Assembly (NCBI GenBank): GCA_025453925.1
Contig: JALOPK010000134.1
Location: forward strand, 1 to 8,420
Direction: 5' to 3'
Length of the DNA: 8,420 nucleotides
Origin: Candidatus Eiseniibacteriota bacterium
Lineage (GTDB): Bacteria > JAFGKV01
In this document: in pieces, positions 1 through 5,573 of the stretch
How the letters are laid out: every line of letters starts with the position of its first letter
Position numbering within the stretch: position 1 is the stretch's first letter
Notes under the pieces: model-generated
Told to the model about the DNA's origin: nothing
What the model saw: the letters and a program-made list of their open reading frames with translations, nothing else
The model's database searches: none
Made by a program: the position numbers and the translations under genes

Positions 1-2
1 CG

Positions 3-233
3 AAGGGGCTCTCCTGGGATGCCCGCATACCGTACCATGATCTGCTCCACCCCGCGAAGGACTATCGGCTCGAGGGTCGTGTCTGTCGCAGGTCACCGGG
101 TCGAGGAGCACCCCGGGCGCGGCCCCTGCCGATTCCCGATGCAACCTGCCTGGGATGCAGCGGCGAGACGTTCGGGGCCGCGACGTCTGCACGGAAAGGA
201 TTTCAGGGCAGCGTACTCCGCATGGCAATCTAA
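3..233 (+). CDS. possible 3' end of an upstream gene (partial, doubtful)
   Basis: One plus-strand frame is open from the left edge to a TAA at 231-233 and has no start inside the window. Its first 25 or so residues (GLSWDARIPYHDLLHPAKDY and onward) have the mixed composition of a real protein. The remainder (about residue 30 on) turns rich in Arg, Pro and Gly and looks like translated noncoding GC-rich DNA. Third-position GC is only moderate. A competing frame (19-267) is also open and its TGA overlaps the muiA ATG, so the frame is not settled. No family is recognised. The likeliest reading is that a real gene, if present, ends early in this stretch or is frameshifted; the stretch could also be wholly noncoding. 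Confidence 0.22.
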   Translation, partial: KGLSWDARIPYHDLLHPAKDYRLEGRVCRRSPGRGAPRARPLPIPDATCLGCSGETFGAATSARKGFQGSVLRMAI

Positions 234-250
234 GCCTAACAAGAAGGTCC

Positions 251-254
251 GAGG
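251..254 (+). promoter_or_regulatory. ribosome binding site of the MuiA-family gene
   Basis: GAGG lies 9 bases before the ATG at 264, with a further AGAAGG a few bases upstream. The site is moderate, but it supports the 264 start, which also matches the usual family N-terminus (S-x-V-T-V-F-P-D-R-A-R-V). Confidence 0.5.
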
Positions 255-263
255 TATGAACGC

Positions 264-1847
264 ATGATATCGTTGAGCACCAGAATCTCCGCGGTGACCG
301 TGTTCCCTGATCGCGCGCGGGTCCTGCGCACGGGAACGCTTCACGTCGAGGTGGGCCGGCAGGTGCTGCGGGTGGGCCCGCTCCCGCTGGCGATGGACCC
401 GGAATCCGTGCGCCTGAGCGCCCACGGTTCGGCGACATGCACGCTGCACGGGGTGGAAGTACGAAAGGAAACCTACACGGAATCCCCGGCGGAAGAGGTG
501 CGTGAGCTCGAGCGTGAGATCGAATTGCTCGAGACTCGGGTCGCCGAGGTAGAGGCGCAGCTTGCCCTTGCAAAGGAGGAGCGGGCGGCGCTGACTGCCG
601 TTTTTCAGAGTTCCGAAACCCTGGCGCGGGGGATTGCATTCGGGAAGCTGGAGCCTGATGCGCACCTCAATCTGGTCGAACGCCTGTGCGCGAGATGTGC
701 CGAGCTTGACGCGCACCAGCGGGAGTTGGGCATCACGCGACGTGAGCTTGAGAGGGCTCTCCAGAAGCCCCGGCGGGAGATCGAACGTCTGCAGAGCGCG
801 GCGACCGTGGAGCGGTATCTCGCTGTGGTCGAGGTCGAGGCTGCATGCGCGGGAGATCTCGTCGTGGAGTTGTCGTCGTTGGTGCGCGGGGCCTCATGGT
901 CGGCGCTGTATGACTTTCGGATCACAGAGGGCGACGAGCCAATGCTGGGAGTGGGATACCTGGGTCAGGTAGTCCAGGAGACCGGCGAATCGTGGGACGG
1001 AATTGAGCTGGTGCTCTCCACCGCCCGCCCGTCACGCTCGGCGGCGCTCCCGGAACTGAAGCCATGGTACGTCGCACCACGGCGCCCGAGGATTGAGGAG
1101 ATGGACAGGGCGGCCAAGGCGCGTCCACAGGCGTTGGCCGCAGGATCCGAACGCACCACCGGCGCCGAACCGGAATCCGCGGCTGGCGAGTCGAACACTG
1201 CCGTGGCGGCCGTGGCCACAGTGGAGACGGCGGGCAGTTCGGTGACCTATCGGATCCCGGGCATGGTCACCATCCCGCCAGACGGGTCTTCCCACAAGGT
1301 GATGGTGGCCCGCTTCGACCTGCATCCGCAGCTTGACTACATCGCGGTCCCCAGGCTGGCGGAGGAGGTAGTTCGGCGTGCACGGGTGACCAATGAGAGT
1401 CCATACGTCTTCCTCGCGGGATCGGCGAATCTGTTCTGCGGTGATGACTTCATCGGGCGGGCATCCATGGACCATGTGCCGCAAGGCGGGAAGATCGAGC
1501 TCTTCCTGGGGGTGTGCGATCAGATCCTGGTGACGCGCGAGCTGAGCAGGCGGGACGTTGACCGCACGTTCATCGGCAACCGCAGGGCATTGTCTATGGG
1601 CTACAGGATGAAGGTTGAGAACCTCCTGGATTCCCCCGTGCTGGTGGTACTCCGGGATCAGCTTCCGGTGCCACGGGATGAGGAGATAAAGGTGAAGCTG
1701 GAAGCCGTCGACCCGCAGCCGACACGCCACGATGACCTCGGCCTTCTCACCTGGGACCTCTCGATCCCCGGGCGTAGCGCAAGGGTTGTTACGTGGGAGT
1801 TCGCCGTCGAGCATCCCCGCCAGATGGAGGTCGTCGGGCTCGACTGA
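264..1847 (+). CDS. MuiA family protein (DUF4140/DUF4139)
   Basis: A 527-residue protein of the mucoidy-inhibitor A (MuiA) family. The N-terminal DUF4140 region (about 5-105) starts with the family hallmark TRISAVTVFPDRARVLRTG. It is followed by two charged coiled-coil stretches (about 76-112 and 140-178). The C-terminal DUF4139 region (about 205-520) includes ASWSALYDFRI (210-220), the conserved GESWDGIELVLSTARP (241-256), a low-complexity Ala/Glu/Thr linker (about 283-322), and a beta-rich tail with SPYVFLAGSANLF and VENLLDSPVLVVLRDQLPV. No signal peptide or membrane segment is visible, so it is probably cytoplasmic. The name comes from suppression of mucoid colony form; the biochemical role of the family is unknown. 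Length and domain order are normal for the family. The downstream transporter is same-strand but 357 bases away, so co-transcription is uncertain. Confidence 0.9.
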   Translation: MISLSTRISAVTVFPDRARVLRTGTLHVEVGRQVLRVGPLPLAMDPESVRLSAHGSATCTLHGVEVRKETYTESPAEEVRELEREIELLETRVAEVEAQLALAKEERAALTAVFQSSETLARGIAFGKLEPDAHLNLVERLCARCAELDAHQRELGITRRELERALQKPRREIERLQSAATVERYLAVVEVEAACAGDLVVELSSLVRGASWSALYDFRITEGDEPMLGVGYLGQVVQETGESWDGIELVLSTARPSRSAALPELKPWYVAPRRPRIEEMDRAAKARPQALAAGSERTTGAEPESAAGESNTAVAAVATVETAGSSVTYRIPGMVTIPPDGSSHKVMVARFDLHPQLDYIAVPRLAEEVVRRARVTNESPYVFLAGSANLFCGDDFIGRASMDHVPQGGKIELFLGVCDQILVTRELSRRDVDRTFIGNRRALSMGYRMKVENLLDSPVLVVLRDQLPVPRDEEIKVKLEAVDPQPTRHDDLGLLTWDLSIPGRSARVVTWEFAVEHPRQMEVVGLD

Positions 1848-2204
1848 ACGGGCTCCGCATCGGGCAGTGCGACGGCAGTCGCCCTTGACCGCCGTTGTAC
1901 TCCGAACAGCCTCGATGCTCGATCGGCGGGGAATCCCCGCGGACAGCTGCCTTCCTCGATTGTCGTCGTGCTCAGTCGCCCCGCTGGTTGCAGTGCGTGT
2001 TGAACGGATGGTGCTGCGTGCTCAGGCCGCTGGAGTGCCGGCCATCAGCCGCATGCCAGTGCGTGTCGGGGGTGGCGGACGGACGACCGGAGTGCCGGCA
2101 GCGCGATCGGCTCGTGACGGCCCGGCTTGCCACAGGGACCAGGAATCCGCTACGTGGGCCCTTCCACCAGTCGACGCGGATCACACGTCTGAGGAGTCGG
2201 CGCC
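1848..2204. other. intergenic gap with short repeats
   Basis: Open frames cross this stretch in several registers, but their products are Arg/Ser/Pro-rich with no family resemblance, so I call no gene. It holds two short hairpins: GCGAC-GGCA-GTCGC (1869-1882), just after the muiA stop, and GCGGGG-AAT-CCCCGC (1926-1940); neither has a T-run. It also holds two interleaved direct repeats: CAGTGCGTGT (1991-2000 and 2057-2066) and GGAGTGCCGGC (2032-2042 and 2089-2099). A promoter for the transporter is expected here, but none stands out. Confidence 0.5.
2191..2196 (+). promoter_or_regulatory. ribosome binding site of the transporter
   Basis: GAGGAG sits 8 bases before the ATG at 2205, a strong Shine-Dalgarno match with good spacing. 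It fixes the transporter start and argues against the longer overlapping frames that run through this point. Confidence 0.8.
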
Positions 2205-3419
2205 ATGGGCACCGTTCTTACCGCAAGCATCATCCTGCTGACCCTGGCGGGGGTCGCCGTAGGGCGCTTCCCCGGGCTGCGAATGAACCGTGCGACGATC
2301 GCCCTCGTGGGGGCGGTGGCGCTGGTGCTCATCGGCGCTCTCTCCCTGGAACAGGCGTATGCCGCTCTGGATCTCAACACCCTGGTGTTGTTGTTCGCGA
2401 TGATGGTACTGAACGTCAACCTGAGCATGTGCGGGTTCTTCCAGCTCCTTGCCACGCGAATCCTCCGATGGGCACGAACCCCTCGCCAGCTTCTTGCGCT
2501 TGTCATTATGGCCTCCGGTGTGCTCTCCGCTCTTTTCCTCAACGACACGGTCGTGCTCATGTTCACGCCGCTCGTCGTGGAGGTCGCCGTTCAGGTCGGC
2601 AGGAGTCCCATCCCGTACCTGATGGCCCTGGCGACGGCGGCGAACATCGGTTCCACCGCCACCATAATCGGAAACCCTCAGAATATGCTCATCGGCATCT
2701 CATCGGGGATCCCCTTCGCACGGTTCACGGGCTTCCTTTTTCCGGTCGCGCTGGCGGGCCTGGGGCTGGCCTGGTCGGTAGTGTTCATGGTCTACCGCTC
2801 GGAGTTCCGGTCCGAGCGGTTTCCGGCCGGCCTCAATCTCCCTGTGCGGGTGTACCGCCCGCTGCTCCGCAAGAGTCTGATCGCGTCCGCAATCATGCTC
2901 ATTGCGCTGCTGGCGGGGATGCCGATCCCTCTGGCGGCTCTTTCCGCGGCGTCTATCCTGCTCGTGACTCGTCGCCTCAAGCCCGAACGGGTCTTTCGGG
3001 AGATCGACTGGTCGCTCCTCGTATTCTTCTCGGGGCTGTTTGTCGTGACGGGCGCACTGGAGACCAGTGGTCTGAGCAGGGGCATTTTCGGGGTGCTTGG
3101 CCACCTCGGGCACGGCGTCTGGGGTCTCACGGCCGGCTCGGCCGCGCTCAGCAACCTGATCTCCAATGTCCCGGCCGTTCTCATGTTTCGTCCGGTGGTG
3201 CCGGGTCTTCCGGATGTCGAGCGGTCATGGCTGGTCCTGGCTATGGCCACCACGCTGGCCGGCAATCTCACGCTCCTGGGTTCGGTGGCGAACCTCATCG
3301 TTGCGGAATCGGCCAGACGGCACGGCGTGAGATTGAGGTTCCTGGAGTACCTGAAAGCCGGTGTGCCCATCACGATCGTGACGCTCGCCTGGGGAGCCCT
3401 TTGGCTCAGCACGAGGTAA
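2205..3419 (+). CDS. SLC13/ArsB/NhaD-like anion transporter
   Basis: A 404-residue integral membrane protein with about 11 hydrophobic segments from residue 4 to the C-terminus. Signatures of the ion transporter superfamily (CitMHS/ArsB/NhaD/DASS) occur as two pseudo-repeated halves. The first half has FLNDTVVLMFTPLV (111-124) and ATAANIGSTATIIGNPQN (143-160); the second has LSNLISNVPAVLMF (315-328) and LAGNLTLLGSVANLIVAE (351-368). The GNPQN and SN-x-x-SNVP motifs sit in the re-entrant hairpins and helix breaks that bind ion and substrate in structurally known members. It is nearest in style to the short YbiR/ArsB-like anion transporters. The substrate (dicarboxylate, arsenite, sulfate, or cation/proton exchange) cannot be read from sequence. 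No arsR or arsC is adjacent, so arsenic efflux is unsupported. The neighbours, MuiA upstream and convergent metK, give no hint of substrate. Confidence 0.87.
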   Translation: MGTVLTASIILLTLAGVAVGRFPGLRMNRATIALVGAVALVLIGALSLEQAYAALDLNTLVLLFAMMVLNVNLSMCGFFQLLATRILRWARTPRQLLALVIMASGVLSALFLNDTVVLMFTPLVVEVAVQVGRSPIPYLMALATAANIGSTATIIGNPQNMLIGISSGIPFARFTGFLFPVALAGLGLAWSVVFMVYRSEFRSERFPAGLNLPVRVYRPLLRKSLIASAIMLIALLAGMPIPLAALSAASILLVTRRLKPERVFREIDWSLLVFFSGLFVVTGALETSGLSRGIFGVLGHLGHGVWGLTAGSAALSNLISNVPAVLMFRPVVPGLPDVERSWLVLAMATTLAGNLTLLGSVANLIVAESARRHGVRLRFLEYLKAGVPITIVTLAWGALWLSTR

Positions 3420-3495
3420 CCGGAAGAGAGGTAAGACCCCGGCTCTGCCAGAGGTCTCACCGATCCGGGAAAACGGTCCTATCAATCAGCATGGT

Positions 3496-3526
3496 GGAAC
3501 GCGACCCGGGATCCCGGGAACACGAC
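3496..3526. repeat. palindrome flanked by direct repeat
   Basis: CCCGGGATCCCGGG (3505-3518) is a perfect 14-base palindrome. It is bracketed by GGAACGCGAC (3496-3505) and GGAACACGAC (3517-3526), which match at 9 of 10 positions and are 21 bases apart, two turns of the helix. This could be a protein-binding site or a chance arrangement in GC-rich DNA. Confidence 0.4.
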
Positions 3527-3600
3527 TGGACTCCGGCATCCGCGGAAGTGACTTGGTGGGGCCTGTGAAGCAAGGAGAGGGAGAACGTGGTGGTTGCAGG

Positions 3601-3640
3601 CGGAGGCCGCTTTGAGAGGCCGGCAACCGGCACGCCTCCG
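3601..3640. repeat. 40-base stem-loop
   Basis: CGGAGGC (3601-3607) pairs perfectly with GCCTCCG (3634-3640). Inside it, GCCGG (3619-3623) pairs with CCGGC (3627-3631) around a CAA loop. It could fold as RNA from either strand. No T-run follows on the plus strand, so it is not a classical terminator. It matches no RNA family I know. Confidence 0.45.
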
Positions 3641-3833
3641 TATCTCCCCGGGCGGCAGCCTCCACGGCCAGGCGAGGAGTGTCTCGGCACGATTCTCGCC
3701 ATTTACCCATCAGGACGCTGCAGGTGTATTCATCACCACGTGTCTGCGACATCGACGACGCTCTGAGACGCGTAGCCACCGCTCAGTCGGCACACGAGCG
3801 GCCGGGATGTAGACACCACCAACCCGGCTGCCA

Positions 3834-3862
3834 TTGGGCATATAGGACTCGTCCAATATAGG
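3834..3862 (+). promoter_or_regulatory. possible sigma70-like promoter inside the double palindrome
   Basis: TTGGGC (3834-3839) and TATAGG (3857-3862) are separated by 17 bases, a plausible -35/-10 pair in otherwise GC-rich DNA. A transcript would start near 3869 and run towards the strong hairpin at 4024-4065. The match is partial in both hexamers, so this is a candidate only. Confidence 0.3.
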
Positions 3863-3879
3863 ATATGTCCTATATGCCC
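3836..3879. promoter_or_regulatory. operator-like nested double palindrome
   Basis: GGGCATATAGGAC (3836-3848) and GTCCTATATGCCC (3867-3879) are perfect 13-base inverted copies. Within them the octamer ATATAGGA occurs twice directly (3840-3847 and 3856-3863) and once inverted as TCCTATAT (3868-3875). This builds two overlapping palindromes: a near-perfect one at 3840-3859 (ATATAGGAC, TC, GTCCAATAT) and a perfect one at 3856-3875 (ATATAGGA, TATG, TCCTATAT), 16 bases apart. The layout is that of tandem sites for a dimeric regulator. The stretch is a marked AT-rich island. The bound protein is unknown. Confidence 0.6.
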
Positions 3880-4023
3880 TGGCGTTCCCTGAAGTCCATT
3901 GGTGAGCGCGGGGTCCGACTCCACTGCTCTCGCTGCCGCCTCGATGAGGCTTCCATGCACAGGCATGTCACGAGGGTCAATCCCCGCCGCGCGGAGTGTG
4001 CGCACCCGGATGGCGTGACGCAC

Positions 4024-4065
4024 GAAGCCCCCACCCGGGTCCAGGGCCCGGGCGGGGGCTTCTTT
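4024..4065 (+). terminator. strong GC-rich hairpin terminator between convergent units
   Basis: GAAGCCCCC (4024-4032) pairs with GGGGGCTTC (4054-4062). After one A/C mismatch, CCCGGG (4034-4039) pairs with CCCGGG (4047-4052) around a 7-base loop. On the plus strand the stem runs into TTCTTT, giving a short U-tract. On the minus strand the hairpin begins 18 bases after the metK stop but is followed by CGTGCGTC, with no U-tract. It probably ends transcription arriving on the plus strand and may also serve metK. Confidence 0.75.
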
Positions 4066-4079
4066 CCACGCGAGACGGG

Positions 4080-5270
4080 CTATGCCAGTCTCTTCAGCTC
4101 CTCAGCTTTGTCCGTCCGCTCCCAGGTGAACTCCGGCAGGGACCGACCGAAGTGACCGTAGGATGCGGTCTTACGGTAGATCGGCCTTCGCAGTTGCAGG
4201 TGGTCGATCATGCCCTTTGGCGTGAGGGGGAAGACCTCCCGCACCATGGCGGTGAGCTTGGTGTCGGGCACCACGCCCGTTCCGGCCGTGTCGATCATGA
4301 TGGACACAGGGTCCGCCACGCCGATGGCGTAGGCCAGCTGAACCAGCGCCTCCCGGGCCAGACCGGCGGCGACCAGGTTCTTTGCCACATACCGGGCCAT
4401 GTAGGTTGCGGAGCGGTCGACCTTGGTCGGGTCCTTTCCGGAGAATGCGCCGCCGCCGTGGGGCGCCCAGCCGCCATACGTGTCGACGATGATCTTCCGG
4501 CCAGTCACGCCCGTGTCGGATTGCGGACCACCGACCACGAACTTCCCGGTCTCGTTCACGAAGAACTTGGTCTTGGCGTCGAGGAGATCCTTGGGCAGGA
4601 CGGCCAGAGCGACATTCTGGACGATCTCATCCTTCGCGGCCTTAGTGATGAAAGCGTTGTTGCGGGCGGGGTCGAGGATCTCCTCGGTGTGTTGGGCGGC
4701 GATCACCACCGTGTCGATACGGACGGGTTTGCCGTCCCGGTACTCAACGGTCACCTGGGATTTGCCATCCGGCCCGAGATACGGGAGGATGTTGGCCCGG
4801 CGCACCTCGGCGAGGCGCAGCGTGAGCCGGTGGGCCAGCGTAATGGGCATGGGCATGAGCTCGGGCGTCTCGCTGCACGCGTACCCGACCATGAGGCCCT
4901 GATCACCGGCGCCGCCGACCACCACGCCCTGAGCGATGTCCGGCGACTGGCGGCCGATGGCATTGAGGATGCCGCACGTCGAGTAGTTGAACCCATACTT
5001 GACGTCGGTGTAGCCGATATCGCGGATGAGATCGCGCACCAGGCTATTGACGTCGACCCATGCCTCCGTCGTGATCTCACCTCCGACGATCACCAGCCCG
5101 ACGGTGATGAACGACTCGCACGCCACGCGGCTCAGGCCGACGTGGCCCTTTTCGATGTCGTCCTGGAGCACCGCATCGAGCACGGCGTCGGAGATCTGGT
5201 CGCACACCTTATCGGGGTGGCCTTCGGTAACGGATTCGGATGTGAACACGCAGTCCCTGGTTGAAACCAT
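4080..5270 (-). CDS. metK: S-adenosylmethionine synthetase (methionine adenosyltransferase)
   Basis: A full-length 396-residue cytoplasmic enzyme that makes S-adenosylmethionine from methionine and ATP, releasing phosphate and diphosphate (EC 2.5.1.6). It shows all hallmarks: [20 protein letters not shown] (8-27), with the ATP/metal-binding GHPDK at 17-21; [12 protein letters not shown] (62-73); the GAGDQG signature (120-125); [11 protein letters not shown] (257-267); and the phosphate-binding glycine-rich GGGAFSGKD (272-280). The C-terminus [15 protein letters not shown] is typical. The ATG at 5270 follows an excellent Shine-Dalgarno sequence. The gene is separated from the upstream isomerase by 303 bases and so probably has its own promoter. 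The long leader invites SAM-dependent regulation, but no known riboswitch class is evident. All key residues are present. Confidence 0.98.
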   Translation of the reverse strand: MVSTRDCVFTSESVTEGHPDKVCDQISDAVLDAVLQDDIEKGHVGLSRVACESFITVGLVIVGGEITTEAWVDVNSLVRDLIRDIGYTDVKYGFNYSTCGILNAIGRQSPDIAQGVVVGGAGDQGLMVGYACSETPELMPMPITLAHRLTLRLAEVRRANILPYLGPDGKSQVTVEYRDGKPVRIDTVVIAAQHTEEILDPARNNAFITKAAKDEIVQNVALAVLPKDLLDAKTKFFVNETGKFVVGGPQSDTGVTGRKIIVDTYGGWAPHGGGAFSGKDPTKVDRSATYMARYVAKNLVAAGLAREALVQLAYAIGVADPVSIMIDTAGTGVVPDTKLTAMVREVFPLTPKGMIDHLQLRRPIYRKTASYGHFGRSLPEFTWERTDKAEELKRLA

Positions 5271-5573
5271 TCAACCCTCCTACAACGGTCGGCCGGGGGG
5301 CCGGTGACGATACCCACCCGACTGTACGAAATGGACCCACGCCGACCGCCCCTCTGTGGGGCACGGCGACGGAGTCCGGATATGTGAGCTTGACCGACGT
5401 GAAACCGCACGACGTGGAGCGCGCAGGCCACACCCGACCACGAGCCCGTCAAGGCCCGTGACGGCCGGCCCAACCCGACCCGCGATCAATGAACGCATGG
5501 ACGAACCTTGGCCCTGATCCGGCTCTTCTCAGACCGCGGGTGCGCAGCGAATCGTCTACAGACAGGCGCCCGC
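5271..5573 (-). other. metK leader region
   Basis: 303 bases lie between the isomerase stop and the metK start. Read on the minus strand, it contains three hairpin-forming segments: CCGTCA/TGACGG with a 7-base loop (5446-5464), next to the palindrome GGCCGGCC (5463-5470); GCCCC-ACAGA-GGGGC (5348-5362), extendable by CCG/CGG; and CGGCC-CCCC-GGCCG (5290-5303), ending 7 bases before the Shine-Dalgarno site. A promoter is expected here but I could not assign convincing -35/-10 boxes. I see no protein-coding potential on either strand and no consensus core of SAM-I, SAM-II, SAM-IV or SAH riboswitches. Confidence 0.5.
5275..5282 (-). promoter_or_regulatory. metK ribosome binding site
   Basis: On the minus strand the sequence reads TAGGAGGG, followed by four bases (TTGA) and the ATG. 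This is a near-consensus Shine-Dalgarno site and fixes the metK start. Confidence 0.85.

Larger units (their letters stand above)
1..263. other. 5' flank of the muiA-family gene
   Basis: No certain gene lies here. It holds the doubtful gene tail described separately and a 10-base direct repeat, CCTGGGATGC, at 13-22 and 149-158, which may be chance. I could not pick out a convincing sigma70 promoter for the downstream gene. The last 20 bases carry AGAAGG (242-247) and GAGG (251-254), the probable ribosome binding region of the gene starting at 264. Confidence 0.4.
3420..4079. other. 660-base convergent intergenic region rich in inverted repeats
   Basis: It lies between the converging transporter and metK genes. 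Several frames are open, as expected in GC-rich DNA, but none codes for a recognisable protein. What is visible, in order: a weak bulged hairpin after the transporter stop (AGAC/GTCT around CTCT-GCC-AGAG, about 3434-3457); a 14-base palindrome flanked by a 21-base-spaced direct repeat (3496-3526); a 40-base stem-loop (3601-3640); a GCCGGG/CCCGGC inverted repeat (3801-3806 and 3823-3828); the double palindrome 3836-3879; and the terminator 4024-4065. The density of structure is higher than in the other gaps in this window. Confidence 0.6.

Noticed and set aside
19-267. 82-codon plus-strand frame whose TGA overlaps the muiA ATG (ATGA)
   Set aside because: The overlap looks like translational coupling, but the product is Arg/Pro-rich without recognisable character, there is no Shine-Dalgarno site at its ATG, and another frame of the same stretch looks at least as protein-like.
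1032-1814. 260-codon minus-strand frame opposite the MuiA-family gene
   Set aside because: Antisense shadow caused by high GC; no family resemblance and no ribosome site.
2205-3419. Naming the transporter arsB
   Set aside because: The superfamily motifs are shared by arsenite, citrate, sulfate and Na+/H+ transporters, and no other ars gene is nearby.
1895-3568. 557-codon plus-strand open frame
   Set aside because: It runs in a second frame over the transporter, which has clear family motifs; the product is a Gly/Arg/Ser-rich shadow.
3996-5264. 422-codon plus-strand open frame opposite metK
   Set aside because: Antisense shadow of metK, whose every signature motif is intact; the product is rich in His, Asp and Val, as expected from reverse-complemented codons.
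5271-5573. Known SAM or SAH riboswitch upstream of metK
   Set aside because: I looked for the conserved cores of the SAM-I, SAM-II, SAM-IV, SAM/SAH and SAH classes on the minus strand and found none by eye; a covariance model search would be decisive.
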